NCBI RefSeq assembly: GCF_000499845.2
Contig: NC_023756.2
Coordinates: 8,849,344-8,913,343, forward strand
Source: Phaseolus vulgaris
Taxonomy: Eukaryota > Streptophyta > Magnoliopsida > Fabales > Fabaceae
Direction of reading: 5' to 3'
DNA length: 64,000 nucleotides
A program made the translations under genes and the position numbers. The notes below the pieces were generated by a model, which was not told where the DNA came from, made no database searches, and saw nothing but the letters and a program-made list of their open reading frames with translations. Below, piece after piece: positions 12,117 to 24,084 of the stretch; positions within the stretch are counted from its first letter, which is position 1; each line of letters begins with the position of its first letter.

Positions 12117-13640
12117 CGCTGTCACTCAATCTGAAACAACAACATAGCATATTTATAACAACAACCTTAAAATATAAAGAGTCCTTTGAGACCATCATGA
12201 AAATGAAAATCACAAATTAGTTTTCCTGTGCAAAAACTAAAAAATTGCTTTTCATATCTGTCCACACGACAGCAACAAGAACAATATCTCTGAAAGTTCC
12301 ACAAATAACAATAATAACCAGAAACTTGGTATCAACCTCTTCTGCAGTTTACACAACCTTAAGAAATAAGAAGTGTGCATTTTTTTTATCATTAATGAAT
12401 CTGCACCTATGATTACTGCATAACCAAAATCATCATCAATTACACTGATCAATCAAATTGCAGAAAAATTGCAGAAGTGACACATTCAATTATCAAAATA
12501 AAGAAGTAAATTATCAAATGTTGGTTTAAAAAATTCTTGTTTGCAAGTCTCACTGTCACCATTACCTATTAGTACCCAGAAGTTGAAGATTGAAACTTAT
12601 TGAAACTTTTTGGTCACGAAATAATTTTAAATTTTGTATTTGTTAGAGATTGAAAACTTGTCAAAAGATTTATAATAACTTACCCACTATGCTCAACAAA
12701 CTGAACAAAACCACCTTGACTCAGTTACTTTTAATTAATTAATAATTTTAACCAAAATTGATTATATTTTAAGAAAATATTAAAATTGAGAAACAGCTAA
12801 CCGCTTACCCTCTCTTTACGTCATTTGGAAAAAAAAAAACTCGAGAAAACGATTATTTACTTAATTATTTGTTAGAGAATATAAACGGATTTTTTTATTT
12901 TTTATAACTTTATAATTATAATTTATTAAAAATTGAATTATAAGCATAAAATAAAAAGTAAAAAATATTTTTTTATTTTTAATTTAAAATATTGTAAAAT
13001 ATTAACAGAATCTATTTACTTGTTATTGTTATTACTTAATAGAAGATAAAAGATTTTGGAAACACAGGATGAAAAATTTAAATTAATTAAGATAATTATG
13101 ACTAATGTCTATTAATTGAATTATACCGAAAAAAAGAGTATTTGAGGATGAACTTCCGCAACACATGTAACAGCAGCGTTAAATAAATGACAAAAGGATA
13201 AATTGGAAAAATTTATAATTGTATCATATAAGAAATGAGAAAAATATTAGTATTTTTTTCTGTTGTGTATAAAATCTTAAATGGTACTTTTTTAGATTAG
13301 AGATAGTGAGTGTTTTTTTTCTCTCTCTAAAACTCAAAGTGAATGTTGTTTACAATATTTAAAAAAAAATGTTATTCAGAAAGCTTGAAAATAGATTAGT
13401 GAAATTTTCCAAAAATTGAAAATATATCAAAAGAGTCTAATTTAATATATTTGGCTAGAATCTTTCAATTCAATTTTTAGTTATGTTTATTTTCTCATAT
13501 TGAATTTATTTATTTTAGACAATTTTGTTAATTTATTGATTTTTTTTAATGATAATATCTATCTATAACAAAATATATATATATATATAAATATGATTTC
13601 TTAATTGTTGTTGTTCGTATCTCATATTTTTGTTTTATTT
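12117..13640. other. Region 5' of RPAC2, no further gene recognised
   Basis: A tttcag just upstream of the RPAC2 start (about 12127-12132) could be the acceptor of a 5' UTR intron. The transcription start would then lie further right in this interval. The rest is AT-rich with a short TA run near 13573-13588. I see no other coding sequence. Confidence 0.4.
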
Positions 13641-13644
13641 TTAA

Positions 13645-14345
13645 GGTTTAATTACCTTTTTCGTCCCTATATTTATAGCCAATAGTCAATTTGGTACAGT
13701 GGTTTTTAAAAAATTCAATTTGGTCCCTAAGTTTTTTAAAATGTATTCAAAATGGTCCTTTCTGTTAAATATCACCAAACGGTGTTAAGTGGTGCTTATG
13801 TGGCAGACACGTGTAAGTTACGTGGATGGTGTTTACATACATTACTTTAGTGAATACTGAATTAGGGTTTAGGTTATTCAAATTGAGAATTTCGAATTTC
13901 TGATTTAGGGTTTCTAATATGAGGATTGCTCCCCTGGTTGGATTCTGTGGTGCGCTTCCTTGCTTCGATTGCATTTGGAGGTGTGCACCACAAAATCGAA
14001 TGAGGGGAGCACACCTCCGAATGGAATCGAAGCAGGGAAGCGCACCACAGAATCCAACCAGAGGAGCAATCCTCGTATCAGAAACCATAAATCAGAAATT
14101 CGAAATCCCCAATTTAAATAACCTAAACTCTAATTCAGTATTCACTAAAGTAATGTAAGCACAATCCATGTAACTTACACGTGTCTGTCACATAAGCACC
14201 ACTTAATGCCGTTTGGTTATATTTAATCGAAAGGACCATTTTGAATACATTTTAAAAAACTTAAGGACCAAATTGAATTTTTTAAAAACCATGGTACCAA
14301 ATTGACTATTAACTATAAATATAGGGATGAAAAAGATAATTAAAC
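13645..14345. mobile_element. Mutator-type foldback element, 701 bp, with 10 bp TSD
   Basis: The two halves are near-perfect reverse complements. The left starts ggtttaattacctttttcgt and the right ends atgaaaaagataattaaac. The direct repeat ttatttttaa flanks it exactly (13635-13644 and 14346-14355), which fits the 9-10 bp target-site duplication of the Mutator superfamily. The centre (about 13920-14080) is GC-richer and also palindromic (gtggtgcgcttcc / ggaagcgcaccac). There is no transposase. The opposed open frames in it are mirror images of each other and are not genes. Confidence 0.9.
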
Positions 14346-15029
14346 TTATTTTTAATTATGTTTTTTTTCATAATATATAAAAGAGGTTATCATATTCTAA
14401 AATGAAAATGAAAATAAATTATTTAAAGTTTAAAAATAGTTATAAACATATATTCTAACTTTATACAACATATTACAAATCACTCTCAATGACTCTAAGA
14501 AAATAATTTATTAACTATTATTAAAAGAGATGAAGGTTTATATAAGCACACTATTATTAATTCTATTTTCTTTAAAATATATCCCTAATTAACGATAATC
14601 TAGTTACTCGGAATTGAATATTTGAAATATAATTTGAATTTGTTATGGATTAATTTTATACATAATAGTTGTTAAATATATAAAAATAGATAAAATATAA
14701 ATACACTTAAATACATAATGAGTTCCCTAAAGTAATATACTTGGTCTTGGATATCGAAACTTTGCATTCAAGTCTATAAATGACTCTTAAATTGACAAGT
14801 TAATTCAAATTTGAAGTAAGCAATTTCATGGGAAAAAATAGACTTTTTTTATTTCTACTAATTTACTTTAGAAAGAAAATTAGATTTAAATAATTTTGCA
14901 TAGATTAGACTCACTTATGGGAGTAAAAATGGTGGAAAAGTTGTAAGACACTACAAGAAAAAAAGGTTTTAATAGAGGTTATTTAGTGGAGGTTAATATA
15001 ACCTTAGGAATTGATTTAATTAATGGAGG

Positions 15030-15300
15030 TTTTTTCTAAAACCTCAACAAAATAACAGAGGTTTTTTTAACCTTTATTAATTTCCAAAGGTTTATTATAA
15101 AACCTCCGCAAAATAACGAAGGTTTTTTTAACCTTCGTTAATTTCCAAAGGTTTATTTTAAAACCTCCACAAAATAACGAAGGTTTTTTTTAACCTTTGT
15201 TAATTTACAAAGGTTTATTTTAAAACCTCCATAAAATAACAAAGATTTTTTTAACCTTCGTTAATTTCCAAAGGTTTATTTTAAAACCTTCGTTAAATTC
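15030..15300. repeat. 61-62 bp direct repeats, about 4-5 copies
   Basis: The word aaaataac recurs at about 15049, 15110, 15171 and 15233. Each is followed by gaaggttttttta-like and aatttccaaaggtttatttt-like blocks, and each unit contains a short inverted pair (aaggtttttt / aaaaacctt). Such subterminal arrays are where CACTA transposases bind, so I read this as part of the enclosing element. Confidence 0.85.
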
Positions 15301-15694
15301 TAAATATTTATTCTAAAATCTCATCAAAATAATAGAGTTTTTAATTTTTTTTAAGTGTCAAAAGTTTATTGTAAAACATCAATAAAATATTTTATATTTT
15401 CTCAATTCTTAATAAATAGATATAATTAATTTTTTTAGTGAGTTTAGCCTAAACTGGTATATATATTTAAATATGCTTTGAACTTAGGTCTTAGAGGTTG
15501 ATTCATTAATTGAAGTTAGAAGGCACTTCATTAATTGAAATTATTATTCAATTCTTAAAGATTGTTTTTATGAATTTCAATAAGTAAAAATAAGTTGTTT
15601 GTGAAGTGACATTAACTTATCACATATATACATCATCATAATTTATTTTTTGGTTACATTTGCAGTATCAAATTTTGAAGAATCAGACACTGGA

Positions 15695-15990
15695 AACTAT
15701 TCATTATAATAATATTAATAATAATATTTATACTAATATTAATAATAATATTAATAATAGTAATAGTAAAAATATTAATAATATGAATAATATTAATAAA
15801 TATTAATAATATTAATAAATATTAATAATATTAATAAATATTAATAATATTAATAAATATTAATAATATGAATAATATTAATAAATATTAATAATATGAA
15901 TAATATTAATAATATGAATATAATATTAATAATAATGTGAATATAATATTAATATGTATAAATTATGTTAATAATAATAAGTAAAATAAA
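15695..15990. repeat. ATT/AAT-rich microsatellite
   Basis: Almost 300 bp consist of attaat, aataat and attaataaat units with occasional g or c interruptions. A higher-order period of roughly 16-17 bp (taataatattaataaat) is visible around 15790-15870. Confidence 0.85.
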
Positions 15991-17557
15991 AGTGATAATA
16001 TGACCAAAGAACTTCTCTGGTCTAGTGGTTAACCCTTCTTTGGTTTTCCTGTTTCTTGTAGTGAGAGCACTATACTCACAATTCTCATGTATGAGAGACC
16101 ACTTGTTAAGAAGGATTTTTTCAGTATTTAGGTTGAAAGTGATACCCCATATTTCAAATTTTATATTTTAGTATTTATTTGCTTAATACTTTTTTTAAAA
16201 AAAAATTATCAGAAAACATGGCAAAGAATTAAATAAAAACTAAACATCCAAGTAAATAAAATTTAATATAAACTATAATGTAAGAAATAATATTTTATTT
16301 TTAGTATGTTGCAATCATATGAAATTTTTTAGACGATATAATAATTATATAATTTATATTATTTTATGTTCTACTTAGTTTTTTATGACAATTATATAGT
16401 TTATTTTTATTTTTATATTCTTTTTGGTAACTTGGTCAGATGTGTCATATTAATTTGTTGTATTTTTATATTTTAAATTAATTTAACATTTTTATTTGTC
16501 TTATACTCCAAAAAAATAATTTACTATTTAATATATTTATCAAATTTGGAGTAATAATTTTATTATTATATTTTAATTTAAAGGATGAAAAAAATCGTTA
16601 AAAAATTAAGAATAATAAAAATAATTTGTTCTTATTTAAGACATGAATCAAGATAGAATGTACCTATATCAACAAAGACTTCATTATTGCAAGAAGAAAA
16701 TAATCTAATACATATCCAACTCATCTTTAAAATTTTGATCCTTAATAAATTGAACTACGAACAACTTTTATAGATAACCTTACATATATTTCTGAGAATG
16801 AATTATTTGATTAAAGAAAATAACAACAATAAGTTGTATTAAATAAAATATACATAACTAATATTTAATAAATAGTCAAAAATTGATTGAGCTAATTAGG
16901 AATATTTATAATACATCATTTTTCAATAGATGTGTTTATTGTGTAATTAGTTAAATGACTTACATTGAAACAATAATATCCCATGAAAAACATAGCTTAC
17001 ATTGAAACATAATATCTCATGAAAAATATATTAACTTACATTGAAACATAATATATCTCATGAAAAATATCTTAACTTACATTGAAACATAATATCTCAT
17101 GAAAAACATCTTAAGCAACTTTTAGAATCTTTCTACATCACAATAATGTGAAAATTCCTTAAGTACAAAGAACACAAATAAAGAAGGAAACATACTTCAG
17201 CCTCGATCAAATAAAGAAGGAAACATACTTCAGCCTCGATCAGAGAAAAATTTCCACCAGAACCTGCAAAACACAATAAAAACATTTTCTATGATTTTAA
17301 TCATATCACAAGTCCAGAAGTATGTCCATCATGTTAAAAATAATGTTAGCAACACATTACTTCTAACACATTGTATTAGATAAATTTATAATAGTCTCAT
17401 AAATACAACACCAATACTCCATTAGTGAAAAAATACCCATATGCAATTTATCTAAACCAATGAGTATATTGGCCAACAACTATTCTATTAAGAACAATTT
17501 ACATAAGACCCATGTGCTATTAGAACCAAAGATACTAACCATAAAAAAGTCCTATAA

Positions 17558-18132
17558 ACTTGCTTCACTTAAAAGTCCATATGAAACTTTGTGACTCTTA
17601 AGTCTTTTAGTCATGCATCCAAGGTAGAAAAGAAAAATGTAATTTAGTAGTTGTGGCTTAGTCGATAATGTAATGTCCTAAAATGTAAGATCTGAATATG
17701 ACATCAAATATTGTACATTAAGGTTCTTATAAAATATTACATTATCATTACATTATAAATCTGAAAGTATCTTAAATGACTTCTTGGAATTCAATTTCAT
17801 TATACTTCTTATTTAATAGATAAAATAATGGTAATTAATAACATGGATGTAAGCACGGTCTCCTAAAATTTAAGAAATGAACTCATCTTAAGAAAATGTA
17901 CTTATCAACCTCTTCTTCTTCTTGCCATTAATACAAGTAATTTCATCTTGTATTGTAATATCTGCATGTTATTTTCTTTTAAAAAACTTGCTAGAACCCG
18001 AATCACAATACTATAATTATTTCAAATGGATTTTGAGAGTTATCTTGCGAAGAATAATATTGTAACTTTTCAAATTCCATAGTGCTTTACCATTATCATC
18101 CAAAAATTTAAGTTTCATTCTCAAAACAGTCT
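17558..18132 (-). pseudogene. Decayed copy of the WHIM exons (right arm)
   Basis: This is the minus-strand counterpart of the left-arm copy. The first exon-like block (18044-18132) keeps its acceptor (gttacag) and encodes a LKFLDDNGKALWNLKSYN-like stretch, but its donor has changed from GT to AT. The second (about 17889-17973) begins ITIQDEIT, then has an indel that destroys the frame, and its donor is also mutated. The third (about 17558-17624) reads SHKVSYGLLSEASL-stop but has lost the AG acceptor. The splice-site losses differ from those in the left arm, so the two arms decayed independently after duplication. Confidence 0.8.
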
Positions 18133-18839
18133 CTGTAACATGTAGAAATGACAATATTTAAAATAGCAAAAAGATTAAATTCTTACCCTATATCAAGCAA
18201 CAATATGTATCCAAATATTCCATCTTAATATATTTACGAAACCATTTCCTATTTTATATATTCTCGAAAATAAATGTTTTGCTTGAAAAAAATATTTTTT
18301 CATAAGAAAATGGGGAATTTAAACCAAATGAAATTAAAACTTTATAAGATATTGCATAACCTTATTACGTATTATGTGAAAACTATAGATTAAAGTCTTT
18401 GTAAAGTCAATTTAAAAATAATTTATCAAGTATTTACATGCAAACACTTTTTTTTTTACCAAAACTATAATATTTATTCAAAAACAAATAGAGACATTGA
18501 TTATTTTCATAAGTTGCAGTTAGTATGTTAGGCTTGTCCAATTTTACAAATAAGGATTCAAACTATAATGTAAGTTGAAATAAACATGCAAACTTATTCA
18601 AATCATATCTAATTAATTAATTGAGGTTTGAAAGAAAAAACAGGTTTAGATGAAAAGAACATACAGGTTTAGATGAAAAGAACATACCATAGAAAATCAA
18701 ATTAAAAACGTCATTCATTAATTCGAGAAATATGAGAGAAGATCCAATTCCAACTTGCAGAAGTTTCCCTTTTTTTTATTGCTTTCCCTCTCTCATTTCT
18801 TTCTTTCTTCATAGCTGATGTTCTAGAATAACCTACATA

Positions 18840-20760
18840 TTAAATATACTTAATTTTTATTGTTTTAGATCAATTTTATAAAATTGAAAAAATAATAGAA
18901 ACAAATAGATGCAAAATAAATTATCTTCTTTTATAGCAAGTTTTTTTAATTGAAAGTTGTGTTTTATAATATTTAATTTTTTGAGAAAATAATAAAAGGA
19001 TACCTAAAATGGAACTTCAATGTTTTAAACAAATTCAAACTTATAATTTGTTCTATAATATGAAAAAAAAAATATACTTTCTTGATAAGTTTCTTATTTT
19101 CTTATTTATTCAGATAACATAAAAGAATTATTGGATGTGTATTTTATTCCTGCATGCATAAGTTAATTCCATTATTAAAAATAAAATAAAATTATAATCT
19201 AGCATTTTTAATATAAAATTAACTTATTTTTATAAATGGTGAAGAGGTGAACTGAAAATAATTTATAGATACATTTCTTTTGACTTTTTCCAAGCATTTA
19301 CATTTGCACGCAAACACTTTCAAAACTATAATATTTATATAAAAATTTATTTTGTTAAATTTTACTCATTTAAATTGTTGAGTTGATCTAAATCTTACAC
19401 TAATAAATTACTTTTTGCAAAAACATTCAAAGGTTCGATCTTTCTCAAAAAAAAAGAGAAAAAATCAATTTTAAGTGAGAGTAAGAAAAATATCATTGAA
19501 AAGAGTTGCAATCATGTGGCACAAATATGTTATGGATGGAGGTAAATGAAAACTAACCGAGTTGATTGCTAAGTCGAATGAGTTGAATGACTCGGAAAAA
19601 CTGAAGAAGAAAATAACTTCCATATAAGATGAGTCCCTGTTAATTGCCTGTTTGTTTTTCTTGTTTCTTCTTCTTTCTTTTATAATCAAACAGTAGGAAA
19701 TTTCTAGAATGGATATTTAGTCTTAAAAAGTTTTTTAATTCAAAACTATTTTATAATATTTTAACTTAAAAAAGAATAAAAGTAATACTTAAAATCCAAC
19801 TTCGGTGTTTCCAAAGGAGTTCCGAAAGGAAGAGAAATTATAAGAACATTATTTTCATTTATTTCTGTTACTTTAGTTATATTTATTTCACCTTATTTTT
19901 ACTGTTTATTTAAACAAGAAAATAGGATGAAATACATGAAATTGTGGAATGAAAAATAAAACTTGCATGAAGTGATAAGCTTATTTTTCTTACTAAAATG
20001 TGTATACAAGTTCAAAATGAAACAGTTTCTAATATTATAAAAAATTAAAAACAAATAATATGTTAAATTCAGCACAAATATGAATATGAGGTAAATAAGG
20101 GTGTGTTTTCACTGAATTATGAACAAGTTGTTGATTGCAGCCAAAAGAAAATACATGCGAAGAAGGGTCACGGGAAGGACAGTAGATGCGGGCTGAAGGA
20201 ATGAAGATGCATGTAGAAGAACGGTCCTGAGAAACATAATAACACTATTAAGTTTATAGAAACATAAAAAAAAAGAGTAAGAAAATGAATAGATATGAAT
20301 ATATTTAAATTTTTATTGTTTTAGATAAACTTTATTAAATTTAAAATAAATAACAAAAACAAACCGATATAAAATATATTACTTTTTCTTAATTTTTTTA
20401 ATATTTAATATTTTATTTTTTAAAAATAATAATAAGAATAGGTATACTCAAAATCCAACTTCAATGTTTAAAAAAAAAATAGAAATCATAATTTTAAGAA
20501 CCTGGTTATTAATTTGTTTTCCTTACTTTTTTCTGTCCATCTGTATTTATTTCACCTACTTCCTATTACTGTTTTTTAAATAAGAAAATGAGGAGAAATA
20601 CATGACTTTCACCAAGTGATAAAGTTTCTTATTTTCTAATGTGCATATAAGTTTAATATCACTCAGTTTCTAATATTATTAAAAAATCAAAAATAAATAA
20701 TGTCTTAAATTATAGATTTTAGTTTTATATATTTTTAATTAATTTAGAATCAATAATTTT
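18840..20760. repeat. Degenerate direct repeats of about 0.7 kb
   Basis: A block with the order agataaattttattaaatt, oligo-A/T, aatccaacttcaatgttt, then gataagtttcttattttct recurs three times, with the central word near 19010, 19800 and 20460. The same unit recurs in the left arm (near 5130 and 5850, reversed) and at 30840-32560. It has no coding potential and is part of the duplicated locus. Confidence 0.7.
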
Positions 20761-21689
20761 CATATTTTTTTCAAGAAAAAAATATCCCTAAACATTATAA
20801 ACAATGAATCTAATCTAACATCGAAATAAATAAATAAATTTCAATTTAAAATGTAAAAGTAAAATCAAAGTCCAGTATTATCTACTGTAAAATATTATAA
20901 TAGCAAAACTAAAACAAATATAATTTTCTTTACTATTAAGAATATTTTCAATTAAAAATTAATTTTACATGATTTTTATGTCTTAATATATGCACCATAT
21001 TTAGTTTTTTAGTACCCAATAATACTTTTAAAAATATCTTTTAAATTATATGTTTTGATCTAAGTTTTTTTTATGTGTGAATTTTACAACTCATATATCT
21101 ATTAATTTCCTGGTGACATAATATATTGCAAAAATATTAAAAATTATTGATTTTATAAAAAAAAGTTAATATATTAAAAGATAAATTTAAAAATACATAA
21201 ATATTAATTAAAATAATAATTAATATTTAAAATCTTAGTAATTAATTAAAAATTAATTTAAAAATTAGTTATCAATAATAAAAATTAATTTAGATATCAA
21301 CAATATTTTTAGTATCTAAAATAATTTATAATGTAGTCAATATTGTAATTAATTATTTTTTCTCTCTAAAATAAGTTTTTATTTAATTATTTTCTTGTGA
21401 TAATAGTAAAAATTTAATATAAATAAATATTTTTCAAAAAATTTATAGTTTAATTTAAAGTTGGAAATAAATATTATTATTTTTATAATATTTTGAAGTA
21501 TGATTTAATTTGAACATATATTTTAAAATAAAATAAATTAAGATTTAAAATATATTAAAAGATGTAATAATTACCAAAACTATAATATTTATATAAAAAA
21601 ATGGAAACATAAACTATTTTAATAAAAAACTACAACTACCAACAAATCTTTTGAAAAGTTAAAAGGAAGATGATCTTAATATAAACCCC

Positions 21690-23680
21690 AGTAAGGATGA
21701 TACTCTTCTTTTGTAAGGCATGTCCACAAAATATAATGGTGATTAAATCTATATTATGTTACTTTAAATTGGTTTTTGGTTTTAAGGTCAATTTTTCTAA
21801 GAGCAGGAATGGTGGGGTGGGTATAAGTCAATCTCAATTACGACTCTACTCGTCTGTTTTAAACTGCGAGATTATGAATGCCTCATTCAAGTATTTGGGT
21901 ATGGAGTGGTATAGAAAGGGAAGTTTTTATCTATGGTTGATAGAGTTTGTATGTTGAGGTCAGTTATTTCTTCCATTTCCTTGTTTTATATGTCTTTCTT
22001 CAAGATGTCATTGTCTGTGGTTCTCTCTATTAAGAAAATACAGAGGAATTTCATGTGGGGTTGAGGGAAGGATGTCAAGAAGGTAACTTGGGTGGTGTGG
22101 GAGAAGGTGTGCAATTCTAGAGAGAAAGGTGGTTTGGGTATAAGATATAAGGCGTTTTAATGATGCGCTTTTAGGGAAATGGATTTGGCGTCTTTAGTTT
22201 GTAGAGGGTGGGTTGTTGAAAGAGAAGTCTAAATACGACAACTGGATAGAATTGTGAGTGGTTGAGAGTAATTATAAGGATTCGCTTTGGTGGAATGACC
22301 TGAAGAAAGTTTGGGCGTCGGAGGAGTAGGGGACTAACTTTAAGGATAATATTGCTTGGAGGCTGTGATGGGAATCAAATTAGATTTTGGGAAGATAATT
22401 GATTGGAAACGAGGCTTTAAATGTAAGATTTCCAAGGCTTTACTCAATTACTAAGGATAAAAGTGTTGTTGTGTCAAGAGCTGGGGGTTGGGTCAATAAC
22501 AAGTGATCTTGGAAGGCGGAGTGGAGGCGTACCCTTTTTTGCGTGGGAAGTGGATGAGGAAACCTGTTTAATGTTTCTATTTGAGGACAAGGCTTTATCT
22601 TTAGGGGTTATGGATAAATGGGTTTGGAAGTTGGACGAAATTTTTGGTTACTCTGTTAGTTCAGCACCGTACATTAGGTTAAGGTTGGCTGAGGAAGGTA
22701 CATATGTTTCTATTTATGAGGCTTTTGGAGTCTTAAGGTGTTACCCTCGTCAATGACTACTGTTTGGAAAGTCTTGGCTGATAGGTTACCAACACATGTG
22801 AACTTGGAGAAAAGAGGGATTGATCTGGAAAGCAGTATGTGTTTCTTGTGCAGGGAAGAGAAGGAATTTGGGAGTCATATTTTTTTCAAATGCAAGGTAG
22901 CTTGGAAGGTATGGAGTTTGTGCAGTAAGTGGGTTGGGGAGGCCTTCGTATACCATTGGAATGCTTGTTCCCATTTTAATCAGTTTTATCTTGGTTGGGC
23001 TTCTCAGAAGATTAATAGATATTGGGGGAGTATGTGGATTGCTGTGATTGGGGAAATTTGGAAACAGAGGAACCTCATCATCTTTAAGAATGGTAGAGTG
23101 GATTGTTTGAAGATCTTCACCTTGGCCTAACTCAAAGTGTATGTGAATTGTTGTGATTGGGGAAATTTGGAAACAGAGGAACCTCATCATCTTTAAGAAT
23201 GGTTTAGTGGATTGTTTGAAGATTTTCACATTGGCCCAACTCAATGTGTATGGCTCACGAGTAGAGTAAACAGTGTTTCGTTTACTTATGCCCAATGGTG
23301 TTTGGACCCATTGGTTTGTTTGAAGTCTAATTAAAAAATAAGGGTGGAGTTGGAGGTCTTTGTGGGTGTGTTGGTCTTTTGTCAACAAAGGACTTTGGTA
23401 TGTGTTGCAAGTTCTTGAGTTGTTTCCGGAGTTATGAAGGATTGAAGTTTGTTTTTTCTTTCCCTTATATTATTTTACTTTGCTTCTTTTGGGTGGAAGG
23501 ACTTGATAGGTTTTTTCTTAGGCATGTATGCAGTGTTGCTGGTTTGATCGGTTTGGTATTTTCGGAGGCTTGTATTTTCTGGCCGTTTGTCTACTATCTC
23601 AAGAGACTCCAAAATTCTGAACTCAAGAGATTCGTTTTATTGTCAAAAGTATTTCTTTCATTTATTCATATTTCTTGACA
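21690..23680 (+). mobile_element. LINE remnant 1 (RT tail and zf-RVT domain)
   Basis: The plus-strand fragment begins in the reverse transcriptase (FFCKACPQNIMVIKSILCYF, VNFSKSRNGGVGISQSQL, FKYLGMEW at 21697-21910). It continues through the post-RT region (KKIQRNFMWG near 22050) to the zf-RVT domain (TTVWKVLADRLPTHVNLEKR, CFLCREEKEFGSHIFFKCK, WKVWSLCSKWV at 22750-22950). The C-terminal IWKQRNLIIFKNGRVD motif follows. It is 5'-truncated and split by frameshifts. The stretch from 23250 to about 23680 is its 3' tail or adjoining unknown DNA. No target-site duplication was identified. Confidence 0.85.
23041..23251 (+). repeat. 109 bp tandem duplication in LINE 1
   Basis: The segment starting gctgtgattggggaaatttg (23041) recurs starting gttgtgattggggaaatttg (23150), with only a few differences over the following 100 bases. 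It duplicates the end of the zf-RVT region. Confidence 0.9.
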
Positions 23681-24084
23681 TGTAACACGTTTAAAGACAT
23701 ATAACTTAGGACATATAAATTAAAAATAATATTTTCTTAACTTTTAAAAGATTAAAATCATTTTTGTGGTTATGTCTTGTTTTTAACAGGAAACAAATTC
23801 AGATTACATATAGTTTGTTTTATACTTTCCCATACATAATTCTTAATACAAACAAAAGTTAAATAAAAAGGAAAAGAAGTAAAAAAACACAGTACTTTTG
23901 TAATTAAGTGTGATAAATTTTGGCATTTTTATAGTATATTTTCTTAGCGATGAGAAAATATTTATACAAGTTAGATGAGAAAATATGTTTGCAAGATAAA
24001 ATGTTAGATGTCTCATGTCATCTAACTAATTTTGAAATATAAATCATATATCTATTTGACAAATATATATTAATTTATTTTAAA

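Larger units (their letters stand above)
14949..16063. mobile_element. Non-autonomous CACTA element, 1.1 kb, TSD AGA
   Basis: The left end is CACTACAAGAAAAAAAGG and the right end is cctgtttcttgtagtg, giving matching CACTA termini. The trinucleotide aga flanks both sides (14946-14948 and 16064-16066). Inside are about 4-5 direct subterminal repeats of 61-62 bp (about 15030-15300) and a long ATT/AAT-rich microsatellite (about 15695-15990). There is no transposase, so mobilisation would need an autonomous relative. Confidence 0.9.
16246..21310 (-). repeat. Right arm of the large inverted duplication
   Basis: This is the reverse complement of 4640-8644 with scattered substitutions and indels. 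The inner edge begins at atccaagtaaataaaattta. It is the longer arm: about 20200-21180 has no counterpart on the left. The outer end (about 21180-21404) looks like half of a decayed CACTA-type MITE, ending attttcttgtgataat. The left arm's outer end carries the matching piece. Confidence 0.9.

Noticed and set aside
12117..12125. GTG start for RPAC2 three codons upstream
   Set aside because: Plant translation starts at ATG. The ATG at 12116 fits the family, and a probable splice acceptor lies just before it.
13765..14158. Two opposed ORFs of 79-107 codons with very similar proteins
   Set aside because: They are mirror images produced by the foldback symmetry of the Mutator-type element, not genes.
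15030..15300. CRISPR-like array of regular repeats
   Set aside because: The units are directly adjacent without unique spacers and lie inside a plant CACTA element.
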